Below are positions 25,094 to 32,967 of a DNA stretch of 32,967 bases, piece by piece. The notes beneath the pieces were generated by a model, which was given only the letters and a program-made list of their open reading frames with translations, ran no database searches and had not been told where the DNA came from. The stretch's first letter is position 1, and every line of letters begins with the position of its first letter. This stretch comes from JAIBAI01 sp044238875 (GTDB taxonomy: Bacteria > Bacteroidota > Bacteroidia > M30B66), in NCBI GenBank assembly GCA_044238875.1, contig JBIICM010000007.1:1-32967 (forward strand). Direction: 5' to 3'. The translations under genes were made by a program, and so were the position numbers.

Positions 25094-26139
25094 GCCTTTG
25101 TTTTTTCGGCATGCTGAGCCAGCGTGCGATTGATTTGTTTAACAAGGTCCGGACCTTCATAAATAAACCCGGTGTAAAGCTGCACCGCGTCGGCTCCCGC
25201 CTTTATCTTTTCCATTGCATCAGCCGCTGAGTGAATGCCACCTGCCCCTATAATCAGCAGGTGTTCACCCAACGCTTTGCGCAACAGGCTGATTACTCTG
25301 GTTGATTTTTCAAGTATGGGCTTGCCGCTGAGTCCGCCGGCACCGGCCGCTTTTACAATATCTGCAGAAGTTTTTAATGCCTCCCTGCCAATGCTTGTAT
25401 TGGTAGCAATAACCCCCTGAATACCTGTTGCCTTTACCACCTCAGCAATATCAGCAATGGCTTCATCGGTCAGATCAGGTGCTATTTTAAGTAAAACAGG
25501 TTTGTTGCAACCGAGCAATCTGGTTTCATGTTGTACCGCCTCCAGCAATTCCTTAAGAGGCCCTTTGTCCTGAAGATTTCTCAGCCCTGGCGTATTGGGT
25601 GAGCTTACGTTGATTACAAAATAATCAACCAGCGTATGCAGTTCACGCAAACAAACAAGATAATCCTGAATGGCATTTTCGTTGGGGGTGTCCTTGTTTT
25701 TACCAATGTTTCCGCCAATCAGCGGAAGGGTTTTTCTTGAACTGAGTTGTTGCTGCATGGCCTTCACGCCCGCATTGTTAAACCCCATTCTGTTGATGAG
25801 GGCTTTATCGGCCGGAAGGCGAAATAACCGTGGCCTGGGATTGCCCGGCTGGGGTAGGGGGGTTACTGTGCCAACTTCGATAAATCCGAATCCAAAAGCA
25901 GCCAGTTGTTTGTAAAGGGTGGCGTCCTTATCGAAACCTGCTGCCAGTCCAACCCGGTTCGGGAAAGTGAGCCCCTGTTTCTGAAAAACCTGACCGGGGG
26001 CGGAAATGGTGTACCACCTTCTTAAAATAGCTGCAAAACCAGGAATTGAAAGAAAAATTCTCAGCAGGGCAGCTGTAATGTAATGCGCCGTTTCGGGCTT
26101 GAAAAGAAATAGAATTGGGCGAACAAGGAGCTTGTACAT
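25090..26139 (-). CDS. pyrD: Dihydroorotate dehydrogenase (quinone), class 2
   Basis: PyrD oxidises dihydroorotate to orotate in pyrimidine synthesis, passing electrons through FMN to membrane quinone, probably menaquinone here. The 349-residue protein has the class 2 N-terminal helices that contact the membrane (residues 1-40), then AGFDKDA, NPRPRLFRL, NRMGFNN, the catalytic serine segment NVSSPNTPGLR, KIAPDL, ATNTS, GGLSGKPI and the FMN-phosphate loop GAGGIHSAADAMEKI. Start and length are normal. It lies 10 bases after tatA and overlaps mvaB by 4 bases. Confidence 0.96.
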   Translation of the reverse strand: MYKLLVRPILFLFKPETAHYITAALLRIFLSIPGFAAILRRWYTISAPGQVFQKQGLTFPNRVGLAAGFDKDATLYKQLAAFGFGFIEVGTVTPLPQPGNPRPRLFRLPADKALINRMGFNNAGVKAMQQQLSSRKTLPLIGGNIGKNKDTPNENAIQDYLVCLRELHTLVDYFVINVSSPNTPGLRNLQDKGPLKELLEAVQHETRLLGCNKPVLLKIAPDLTDEAIADIAEVVKATGIQGVIATNTSIGREALKTSADIVKAAGAGGLSGKPILEKSTRVISLLRKALGEHLLIIGAGGIHSAADAMEKIKAGADAVQLYTGFIYEGPDLVKQINRTLAQHAEKTKA

Positions 26140-26149
26140 TTAAACTCCG

Positions 26150-26392
26150 CTATTTATTCAGGTCCTTGATATCCTTTCCGATATCAACTTCATCTTTTAT
26201 TTTGTTGGCTTCCTTTTCAATTTCCCGCCGGATACCCGAGGATGCTTCCCTGAATTCACGCAAGCCTTTTCCAAGTCCTTTTGCTAAATCAGGAATTTTA
26301 TTCGCACCAAAAAAAATCAGCACGAAAAGCAGAATCACAAAAAGTTCTCCGCCACCAATATCAAAAAACAGTAAAACAGAAGCATTCATCAT
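26150..26392 (-). CDS. tatA: Sec-independent translocase component TatA/TatB
   Basis: This 80-residue protein has the TatA/B layout: one membrane segment (about 8-28, IGGGELFVILLFVLIFFGA), the hinge with conserved F-G (FFGANKIPDLAKGLG), an amphipathic helix (about 33-55), and a highly charged lysine/glutamate-rich tail. TatA multimers form the pore of the twin-arginine pathway, which exports folded proteins. Whether it acts as TatA, TatB or both cannot be settled; in many Bacteroidota a single TatA/E-like protein pairs with TatC. It lies 22 bases after secDF and 10 before pyrD, so it is probably in the same operon. Confidence 0.92.
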   Translation of the reverse strand: MMNASVLLFFDIGGGELFVILLFVLIFFGANKIPDLAKGLGKGLREFREASSGIRREIEKEANKIKDEVDIGKDIKDLNK

Positions 26393-26414
26393 CCCAAAGG
26401 TACGAATGAAGCTT

Positions 26415-29414
26415 TTATTTTTTACCGGTCAGATCACCGGCTACTCTGCGCGACAAGTCAACAACAACAGGAGAAGCCACAAAAAGTGAAGTATAAGTAC
26501 CCACGATTACTCCGATCAGCATTGCAAATGAGAACCCACGGATAACTTCACCACCGAAAATGAAAAGGATAATCAGAACGCCGATGGTGCTCAAACCTGT
26601 CACAACGGTGCGGCTTAGCGTACTATTTAACGCGTTGTTGATAACTACACCCATTTCTTCCTTCTTACTGCTGTGCATACCGAGGTACTCCCTGATCCTG
26701 TCGAAAATAACCACCGTATCATTGATCGCGTAACCTACTACGGTGAGTATTGCCGCAATAAACGACTGGTCAATGTCGAGGGAGAAGGGCAGAATATTTC
26801 TGAAGATACTAAAAATTGAAAGGATGAATAAAACCACATAAGCGAGTGCAGCGATGGCCCCAACACCGTATTGCCATTTTCTGAACCGAAGCAGCAGGTA
26901 AAGGAACAATACAAGCAATGAAAATATCACGGACCAAACAGCTGATTCTTTGATATCACCCGCGACCGTTGGTTCTACTTTATGCTGAAGCACAACCTCC
27001 GGCGTTTTACCGCTCATTTTGGTCATTTCACTTAAAACCATTGATTCAACCAGCGAATCAGTTTTAGGTGAATTATCGTCAACAAGGTAGTCAGTGGTTA
27101 CCTGCACCTGATTCGAACTTCCGTAAACTTTAACATCAGGGCTTTGCTTGAATGACTTGTACAGTACATCTCTAATTTGCTGAGTATTCACCGGTTTTTC
27201 GAAGCGCAGCACATATGAACGACCACCCTCAAAATCAACACCATAACCAAACCCTTTGGTAAACATGGATACCAATCCGGCTCCGATAATGATCAGCGAT
27301 ACAATGTAAAAGCGCTTACGCTGTGAGATAAAATCGAAATTACTGCCTTTTAAGATATTGGCCGTCAGTGGAATAGAGAATTTCAGCTGCTTGTTTCTTT
27401 TGCTGAATAATTCAAATACGATACGTGTGATAAAAATGGCAGAGAACAGCGAAGTCAGAATACCTATCACAAGTGTGGTGGCGAAACCTTTTATCGGACC
27501 GCTTCCGAATATTAGCAGGATAATTCCTGTAAGCAGTGTTGTTACGTTGGAGTCAATAATCGCTGAATAGGCATTTTTAAAACCGTCGGCAATGGCCAGT
27601 TTGTAACCTTTGCCGGCTGCCAGCTCTTCGCGGATTCTTTCATAAATCAGTACGTTGGCATCAACCGACATACCTATGGTTAAGACAATACCTGCTATAC
27701 CCGGAAGCGTGAGAACTGCCTGCAGTGAGGCCATCACACCAATGAGGAAGAATACGTTTGTTAGCAGCGCAATATCGGCAACAAGTCCGGCACCACTGTA
27801 GTAAAATGCCATGAACAGAAATACCAGCAATAACCCAACAAGCGAGGAGATAAGACCGGCGTTGATGGCTTCCTTACCCAGCGAAGGCCCCACAACCGCT
27901 TCCTGAACGATTCTGGCCGGAGCGTCCATTTTACCGGAATTCAGAATATTGGCAAGGTCTTTTGCTTCTTCCGGACTGAAGTTTCCTGAAATGGAGGAGC
28001 GACCACCTGCAATTTCATTCTGAACGGTAGGGAAACTGTAAACATAGTCGTCGAGCACAATGGCGATGCTTTTCTTGACATTTTCCTTGGTCATTCTGCG
28101 CCAGATGTTAGCTCCGGGGCCATCCATGGCCATGCTGACCTCAGGCTTGTTGTTTAACTGACCATACTCAACCACTGCATTGGTCACGTGATCACCGGTG
28201 AGCCGGGGATTGCCATCTCTTGGAACTTTAACGGCAATCAGGTCAAAAATATTTTTGTTGCCTTCAACTGCTTTTGCCGTCCAGAGGAATCTGACATCTT
28301 TTCTTTGCATGACATTTTTAATGTCAGCCCTGTTCAAAATCTGGTTCACCTTGCCGGTATCTGAAACCAGACTGTAACCAACCCTTGGTCCGGGAGCAAG
28401 TCTTCCCTGCGCATCAGTATAGGGGCGCAGCATAGAAAGAAGCGGGAATTGCTTCCGGGCTTCCGCATCTGACATTTGCCCTTTTGCAGTTGTATCCTTA
28501 GCAGCAGAATCTGCTTTTTGTGCCAATTTCTCTGTCAGACTTAATTTGGTGCTGTCTTTGGCACTTGAGTCTTTAACTGCGACGGCTGATGAATCCAGGT
28601 TTACTGCTGCGGTTGTATCTGTTTTTCCTGTAGAATTGATATCTTTAAGTTTATCGTTAGCCTTTTGAATGTCGGCGAACACTTCACCACTTTCATAGGT
28701 TTCCCAGAATTCGAGCTTGGCAGCACCCTGAAGAAGTTTTCTGACCCTTTCAGGATCTTTCACGCCGGGTAATTCAACCAGAATGCGGTCGGTACCTTCA
28801 AGACGCTGTATATTGGGCTGAACAACCCCAAATTTGTCAATACGGTTGCGGATAACATTGTAAGCGTTATCAATGGATGATTTAACTTTGATTCTCACCT
28901 GCTCAAGCACTTCTTCGTTGGTCATTCTTGAGTTGATGACCTCCGCCATGTCTTGATTACCGAAGAAAGCCGGAGAGGAAAGACGGGCATTAGGGTCATT
29001 CTTTTTTACCGCTTCGGCGAAAAGATTAAGATAGTTGCCTCCCGAGGATTTCATTTGAGCGGAAGCATCCTGTAAAGATTTTTTAAAAACAGGGTCCTGA
29101 CTGTTGCGCGCAAGTGAGCGCACTACATCCTGAACAGAAACTTCAAGGGTTACATTCATGCCGCCCTTGAGGTCAAGACCGAGATTAAGTTCCCGCTCCT
29201 TACATTCCTGATAGGTGTATTTTTTCAGTACAATATTGTAAACCGGCTCAGTAGAGATGGAGTCGAGATAAGCCCGTTCTTTGGAAGGATCTCCCGCGGA
29301 GAATGCTTTTGCATCCTTTTCAATGTTGCTTACCACGAAGGTAAATGACAGTTCGAACAAACAAACCAGTGCGAAGAGAATCGCAAAAAAGCTGATGGCG
29401 CCTTTATTTTGCAT
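26415..29414 (-). CDS. secDF: Protein translocase subunit SecDF (fused)
   Basis: SecDF uses the proton gradient to pull proteins through the SecYEG channel. The 999-residue protein is a SecD-SecF fusion, the usual Bacteroidota form. The SecD half has an N-terminal helix, DLKGGMNV (81-88), large periplasmic domains up to about 510, and six membrane segments from about 518 including GMSVDANVLIYERIREE with D585. The SecF half starts near 700 with GVDFEGG (725-731) and contains the proton-path GYAINDTVVIFDRIRE. Residues about 255-320 form a low-complexity insert rich in K, D, S, T and A, probably a flexible periplasmic loop. A strong Bacteroidota promoter lies directly upstream. Confidence 0.97.
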   Translation of the reverse strand: MQNKGAISFFAILFALVCLFELSFTFVVSNIEKDAKAFSAGDPSKERAYLDSISTEPVYNIVLKKYTYQECKERELNLGLDLKGGMNVTLEVSVQDVVRSLARNSQDPVFKKSLQDASAQMKSSGGNYLNLFAEAVKKNDPNARLSSPAFFGNQDMAEVINSRMTNEEVLEQVRIKVKSSIDNAYNVIRNRIDKFGVVQPNIQRLEGTDRILVELPGVKDPERVRKLLQGAAKLEFWETYESGEVFADIQKANDKLKDINSTGKTDTTAAVNLDSSAVAVKDSSAKDSTKLSLTEKLAQKADSAAKDTTAKGQMSDAEARKQFPLLSMLRPYTDAQGRLAPGPRVGYSLVSDTGKVNQILNRADIKNVMQRKDVRFLWTAKAVEGNKNIFDLIAVKVPRDGNPRLTGDHVTNAVVEYGQLNNKPEVSMAMDGPGANIWRRMTKENVKKSIAIVLDDYVYSFPTVQNEIAGGRSSISGNFSPEEAKDLANILNSGKMDAPARIVQEAVVGPSLGKEAINAGLISSLVGLLLVFLFMAFYYSGAGLVADIALLTNVFFLIGVMASLQAVLTLPGIAGIVLTIGMSVDANVLIYERIREELAAGKGYKLAIADGFKNAYSAIIDSNVTTLLTGIILLIFGSGPIKGFATTLVIGILTSLFSAIFITRIVFELFSKRNKQLKFSIPLTANILKGSNFDFISQRKRFYIVSLIIIGAGLVSMFTKGFGYGVDFEGGRSYVLRFEKPVNTQQIRDVLYKSFKQSPDVKVYGSSNQVQVTTDYLVDDNSPKTDSLVESMVLSEMTKMSGKTPEVVLQHKVEPTVAGDIKESAVWSVIFSLLVLFLYLLLRFRKWQYGVGAIAALAYVVLFILSIFSIFRNILPFSLDIDQSFIAAILTVVGYAINDTVVIFDRIREYLGMHSSKKEEMGVVINNALNSTLSRTVVTGLSTIGVLIILFIFGGEVIRGFSFAMLIGVIVGTYTSLFVASPVVVDLSRRVAGDLTGKK

Positions 29415-29443
29415 TTTGTTTACTTAAGATTTTTAATCGGCCG

Positions 29444-29474
29444 CAAATATAGAATAAGTCAATGCATCTGCCAA
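29444..29474 (-). promoter_or_regulatory. Promoter of the secDF operon
   Basis: The minus strand has TTG (29474-29472), a 20-base spacer, and a perfect -7 box TATATTTG (29451-29444), in the gap after the pdxA stop. It leaves a leader of about 24 bases before the secDF ATG, and probably serves secDF-tatA-pyrD-mvaB and perhaps the S8 protease. Confidence 0.75.
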
Positions 29475-29475
29475 C

Positions 29476-30543
29476 TCATCTTTCCCGTTCATGCTTTTGC
29501 TGCTGCTGCAAGGGATTCGAAGAAATTTCCCTGTATAATTTCCTGTTTCTGAAGATGTCAATGGCCTGATAAATCGCTTCGCGGAGGGAAGAAGGATCCG
29601 CCAGATTCTTTCCGGCAATGTCAAAACCGGTTCCATGGTCAGGCGATGTTCTTATAAATGGCAGTCCGGCCGTAAAATTAACGCCGTGATGGAATGCGAT
29701 TGATTTGAAGGGAATAAGCCCCTGGTCATGATACATGGCCAGCACCGCATCGAATTTTTTCCAGGATTCGCCACCAAAAAATCCATCAGCCGGATAGGGG
29801 CCTAGCGCCATGATGCCTTCCTGCATGGCTTGTCGAATGGCAGGCTCAATGATCTCCTTTTCTTCCTTCCCTATGATGCCGCCGTCGCCGGCATGGGGAT
29901 TTAGCCCGAGAACGGCAATTTTGGGTTTTCTTATTCCAAAATCCTGAAGCAGCGTTTTGCTCAGGCTTTTAAGTTTTGAATGGATCAGTGGCGTGCTCAG
30001 TGATTCTGCCACGCGGCTCACCGGAATATGGCCGGTGACCGTACCTACCCGAAGGTTTCCACTGACCAGCAGCATTAGAAAATCCTTGACCCCGGCCCGG
30101 GCGGCCAGGTATTCGGTATGGCCAGGAAAGCTGAAGTTTTCTGACTGCACATTGTGCTTGTTAATAGGAGCAGTAACCAACACGTCTATCTTTCCTTCAA
30201 TCAAATCACTTGTGGCTCTTTCAAGTGATTTTACAGCCATTAGTCCGGCATGTGCAGTTGATTTTCCGGGTTCAACGGTCAGGTCAGCATCATCAATACT
30301 CAATAGGTTACAATGATGCTTTGCTGCCTTTTCAACCTGACTGACACCGAAAAAACTCCACTCATTTATATGTAGTTGTTTGCGGTAAAATGAAGCCGCT
30401 TTCTGCAGACCGTAAACCACCGGAGTGCATAGTTCAAGCATTCCATGTTCCATGAAAGCTTTCATGATTACCTCATAACCGATGCCGTTGTAATCGCCAT
30501 GGCTGATGCCAACTCTGATCAGCGAGGCAGATGATTCACTCAT
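29476..30543 (-). CDS. pdxA: 4-hydroxythreonine-4-phosphate dehydrogenase
   Basis: PdxA oxidises 4-phosphohydroxy-threonine in the DXP-dependent route to pyridoxal phosphate. The 355-residue protein has the three metal-binding histidine motifs: FPGHTEYLAAR, LNPHAGDGG, and AMYHDQGLIPFK, plus GISHGDYNGIGYEV at the N terminus (substrate/NAD region) and TSPDHGTGFDIAG near the C terminus. Length is slightly above the E. coli enzyme, as is common in this phylum. The ATG overlaps the pepA stop by 4 bases. PdxJ, its usual partner, is not in the window. Confidence 0.96.
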   Translation of the reverse strand: MSESSASLIRVGISHGDYNGIGYEVIMKAFMEHGMLELCTPVVYGLQKAASFYRKQLHINEWSFFGVSQVEKAAKHHCNLLSIDDADLTVEPGKSTAHAGLMAVKSLERATSDLIEGKIDVLVTAPINKHNVQSENFSFPGHTEYLAARAGVKDFLMLLVSGNLRVGTVTGHIPVSRVAESLSTPLIHSKLKSLSKTLLQDFGIRKPKIAVLGLNPHAGDGGIIGKEEKEIIEPAIRQAMQEGIMALGPYPADGFFGGESWKKFDAVLAMYHDQGLIPFKSIAFHHGVNFTAGLPFIRTSPDHGTGFDIAGKNLADPSSLREAIYQAIDIFRNRKLYREISSNPLQQQQKHERER

Positions 30544-31967
30544 ACTTCAGCTTTTTTACGCATGAATTCAAAAAGTAATCTGATGCCGGAGCCTGTACCT
30601 CCTTTTCCGCGGTAACTGTCAGGCGTTTCATTAAACGCCGGTCCTGCGATGTCAAGGTGAATCCAGGGATAGCTGGTAAAGTGTTCAAGGAATTTGCCCG
30701 CTGTATTGGCACCTGCAACTGCCCCTCCTATATTTTTAATATCCGCAATATCACTCTTGATCAGTTCAGCGTAATCATCCCAAAGGGGAAATTCAACAAG
30801 GCGTTCATGCACCTGATCGCCAGTTTCTCTGAGCCTTTCAAAGTCTTTTCCTGCATTGCTCATGGCCACAATACCATAGCGGCCTATGGCCCTGGAAGCA
30901 GCACCGGTGAGTGTTGCGAGGTCGATTACAAGTTCAGGTTTGTATTTCGCGGCATAAACAAGTGCATCGCTCAGAATCAGACGGCCTTCGGCATCGGTAT
31001 TCAGCACTTCAACTGTAGTACCGTCAGAAATCGTGATCACATCACCGGGAACAATGGCATTACCGTCGGGCCTGTTATCAGTAGCAGGTATCAATCCCAC
31101 CACCCAAACCGGTAAACCGCATAACGCAATGGCATACAAGGCACCGGCTACTGCGGCAGCACCGGCCATGTCACATTTCATGGTAACCATCCCATCAGAT
31201 GGTTTCAGGCTCATACCGCCGGTATCGTAAACAACACCTTTTCCGACAAAAACATAAGGTTTTTTATTAACCGCACCTTTCGGCTTGTACTCGCAAACCA
31301 CAAAAACGGGCGGTTCCAGACTGCCCTGATTCACGGCCAGCAATCCACCCATTTTAAGGGTACGGATTTTAGCCTTGTTAAATATTTCAACCTTAAAGCC
31401 AGCCTTTTTCCCCATTTTCTGAACTTCGTCAGCCAAACGGCTTGCTGTTAGATATGAGTTTGGTTCGTTAACAAGATCACGGCTCAGATAAACAGCGTCT
31501 GTTAAAACTTCAAGGTCTTCGCATTGCTTAGCCTCAATGCCCTCTGAAAGGATTTCAATCTCCTTCAGCGTATTAGCTGGTTTCTTTGTTTTTGCCCTGT
31601 ATTTTGAAAACTGATAGTTGGCCAGCGCCATTCCTTCTGTAAAGGCAAGTATTTCATCTTTGTCTTTGCCTGTTTGTTTGATCAGTACTGACTTTATTTT
31701 CAATCCATTGATGGCTCCGCATAGCTGGGCACCCTGATTTCTTCGGCTTTCCATTGCAAGCGCGGGGGTTTTGGCTGCTTCTGCCATACATAACCAGGTA
31801 TGGATACCGGCTACATAGGCGTGCAATATTTTTTTACCTGCAGCGGCCTGTTCTTCCAGATAAGCAGTTGCGTCAGCCGATAAACCGAGTTCTTTGGTGC
31901 GGAGATCCTTTCCGCTGATAATTACCTGATGCTTATTGCCTGCTTTTGATACTTTCCTGATTTTCAT
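30540..31967 (-). CDS. pepA: Leucyl aminopeptidase, M17 family
   Basis: This cytosolic two-metal aminopeptidase removes N-terminal residues from peptides and forms hexamers in the family. From the ATG at 31967 it has 475 residues: a variable N-terminal domain (about 1-165) and the catalytic domain with VGKGVVYDTGGMSLKPSDGM (metal-binding Lys and Asp), MKCDMAGAAAV, and NTDAEGRLILSDAL (the M17 signature with Asp and Glu ligands and the bicarbonate-site Arg). An upstream TTG at 32006 would add 13 residues but lies upstream of the -7 box, so the ATG is preferred. It is coupled to pdxA by an ATGA overlap. Confidence 0.95.
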   Translation of the reverse strand: MKIRKVSKAGNKHQVIISGKDLRTKELGLSADATAYLEEQAAAGKKILHAYVAGIHTWLCMAEAAKTPALAMESRRNQGAQLCGAINGLKIKSVLIKQTGKDKDEILAFTEGMALANYQFSKYRAKTKKPANTLKEIEILSEGIEAKQCEDLEVLTDAVYLSRDLVNEPNSYLTASRLADEVQKMGKKAGFKVEIFNKAKIRTLKMGGLLAVNQGSLEPPVFVVCEYKPKGAVNKKPYVFVGKGVVYDTGGMSLKPSDGMVTMKCDMAGAAAVAGALYAIALCGLPVWVVGLIPATDNRPDGNAIVPGDVITISDGTTVEVLNTDAEGRLILSDALVYAAKYKPELVIDLATLTGAASRAIGRYGIVAMSNAGKDFERLRETGDQVHERLVEFPLWDDYAELIKSDIADIKNIGGAVAGANTAGKFLEHFTSYPWIHLDIAGPAFNETPDSYRGKGGTGSGIRLLFEFMRKKAEV

Positions 31968-31984
31968 AGCTGTTTTTTGGGTTA

Positions 31985-31992
31985 CAAATGTA
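31985..31992 (-). promoter_or_regulatory. -7 box (TACATTTG) of pepA-pdxA
   Basis: TACATTTG on the minus strand matches TAnnTTTG perfectly and lies 17 bases before the pepA ATG at 31967. The only upstream TTG (32006-32004) is 11 bases away, too close, so the -33 element is missing or degenerate. Confidence 0.45.
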
Positions 31993-32099
31993 AATTTATT
32001 TGCCAAGTCAGTTTCAGGTAATTCTTCTTACCGTAAAATGTTAATAAAGCTGTCTATATCTTAAAGATATTCAGCCCTGACAGCGCTTGTAAATGGGGC

Positions 32100-32107
32100 T
32101 AATTTTG
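32100..32107 (+). promoter_or_regulatory. -7 box (TAATTTTG) of the oxoamine synthase-like gene
   Basis: TAATTTTG fits TAnnTTTG and lies 37 bases before the ATG at 32145. No TTG at -33; a CTG is found at 20-base spacing. The 177-base gap between the two divergent genes therefore holds one candidate promoter for each side and nothing else that I can recognise. Confidence 0.4.
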
Positions 32108-32144
32108 ATTCCTGAAAATCCGCGCATCTTCAAAAATTAACAAC

Positions 32145-32967
32145 ATGAATCAGGCTGCCCCTTCTACTTCATCCGCTTCACGAACCAGGCATGAGCAAAT
32201 ACTTGATACAATTAATGAGGTAACAAATATTTCATCCAACCTGGGCATAGCGCACCTAAGTATTGAAGATCAGGAATTAAATGGCAGAACGGTTGTGGTG
32301 CGCGGCAAGGAGGTTGTAAATTTTGGATCTTGCAGCTATCTGGGGCTTGAGAAACATCCCAAAATTATCGAAGGGGTAATTGATGCTGTTAAGCGATATG
32401 GTTCACAGTTTTCAAGTTCAAGGGCCTATGCATCTGTGACACTTTATACGGAGGCCGAAAGCTTGCTTGAAGAAATTTTTAGCCGTCCGGTATTGCTTGC
32501 GCCCACCGTTACACTTGGACACCTGTCGAATATACCGACACTGGTTGGCGATCGGGATGCCGTAATTCTTGATCTTCAGGTACATGCCTGTGTACAAACC
32601 GCCACCCAGCTTTTAAAGGCACGCGGCATTCATGTTGAAGTGATTCGCCATAACCGGATGGATATACTCGAGGAAAGAATACTGGAGTTAAGAGACAAGC
32701 ACGAGAAAATCTGGTACATGGCTGATGGGGTTTATTCGATGTATGGCGATTTTCTCCCCCTGGATGAGTTGTATGAATTGTTGGATAAATATCCACAGCT
32801 GCAGTTATATGTTGACGATGCGCATGGTACCGGATGGGCCGGTAAAAATGGAGCAGGATATGTTTTGAGTAAGAAACCTTACCATGAGCGGCTTTATCTG
32901 GTTGCCGGTCTGGCAAAAAGTTTCGCCGCCTGCGGTGGCGTGCTTGTTTTTCCGAATGAATTTCTGA
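32145..32967 (+). CDS. Alpha-oxoamine synthase-type PLP enzyme (AONS/KBL/SPT-like), 3' end outside window
   Basis: The frame from the ATG at 32145 stays open to the window end (274 codons), so the C-terminal third is missing. It is a fold type I PLP enzyme of the family of 8-amino-7-oxononanoate synthase, 2-amino-3-ketobutyrate ligase and serine palmitoyltransferase. Visible are VVNFGSCSYLGLEKHP near the N terminus, the PLP-stacking region with LQVHACVQTA, the cofactor aspartate in YVDDAHGTGWAG, and the Schiff-base lysine in GLAKSFAACGG. These enzymes condense an amino acid with an acyl-CoA. LQVHAC replaces the usual NHAS motif, and SRPVLLAPTVTLGHLSN replaces the usual glycine-rich segment, so it is probably not a standard BioF or SPT. 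The substrate is not readable. Confidence 0.88.
   Translation, partial: MNQAAPSTSSASRTRHEQILDTINEVTNISSNLGIAHLSIEDQELNGRTVVVRGKEVVNFGSCSYLGLEKHPKIIEGVIDAVKRYGSQFSSSRAYASVTLYTEAESLLEEIFSRPVLLAPTVTLGHLSNIPTLVGDRDAVILDLQVHACVQTATQLLKARGIHVEVIRHNRMDILEERILELRDKHEKIWYMADGVYSMYGDFLPLDELYELLDKYPQLQLYVDDAHGTGWAGKNGAGYVLSKKPYHERLYLVAGLAKSFAACGGVLVFPNEFL

Noticed and set aside
26395..26402. TACCTTTG -7-like box before tatA
   Set aside because: It ends two bases before the ATG, leaving no room for a transcription start and leader; tatA is 22 bases after secDF and probably co-transcribed.
32509..32916. Open frame of 135 codons on the minus strand
   Set aside because: It lies antisense inside the oxoamine synthase-like gene, whose protein has clear PLP-enzyme motifs; the antisense product resembles nothing.

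Overview
The window is a gene-dense piece of a Bacteroidota chromosome. Several things point to that phylum: a fused SecDF, a secreted S8 protease with a type IX secretion (T9SS) C-terminal tail, DUF4369-type thioredoxin proteins, a carotenoid operon led by a MerR/B12 regulator, and promoter-like sites of the TTG-N19/23-TAnnTTTG type instead of sigma70 boxes with Shine-Dalgarno sites. A narrower placement cannot be supported from the sequence alone. There is no IS element, phage, CRISPR array or rRNA, and no gene-free stretch over 300 bases.

Left part (1-7349): a tRNA with CAU anticodon, with its own promoter and terminator; a HAD phosphatase; riboflavin enzyme RibD; GDP-mannose 4,6-dehydratase; a fused SpmA-SpmB membrane protein; a family 2 glycosyltransferase; and a nucleoside phosphorylase translationally coupled to a SirB1-like transglutaminase-fold protein.

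Carotenoid operon (12508 down to 7344, minus strand): merR/B12 (CarH-like) - crtI - crtB - small exported unknown protein - idi - crtZ - lycopene cyclase. Genes abut or overlap and probably form one transcript. The regulator carries the W-x9-EH and ExHxxG residues that CarH-type photoreceptors use to bind adenosylcobalamin and sense light. The last gene, a CrtYcd/CarR-type lycopene cyclase, is broken: its beginning and its end are recognisable but sit in different frames, and about 90 residues between them are missing. From this locus alone the pathway would stop at lycopene, leaving CrtZ without its usual substrate.

Middle (12584-17550): lineage-type envelope proteins (a secreted unknown, a probable outer membrane barrel, a lipoprotein/barrel), a COG1926 phosphoribosyltransferase preceded by a short remnant of its usual alpha/beta-hydrolase partner, and a periplasmic thioredoxin-fold protein.

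Right part (17572-32967): housekeeping runs on the minus strand, dnaN-mqnB-lysS, secDF-tatA-pyrD-mvaB-S8 protease, and pepA-pdxA, then a rightward alpha-oxoamine synthase-type PLP enzyme that runs off the end. The futalosine hydrolase MqnB implies menaquinone synthesis by the futalosine route. The most interesting points are the light/B12-regulated carotenoid operon with its broken cyclase and unknown exported member, and a second gene decayed in a similar way (the hydrolase remnant at 14755-14952).
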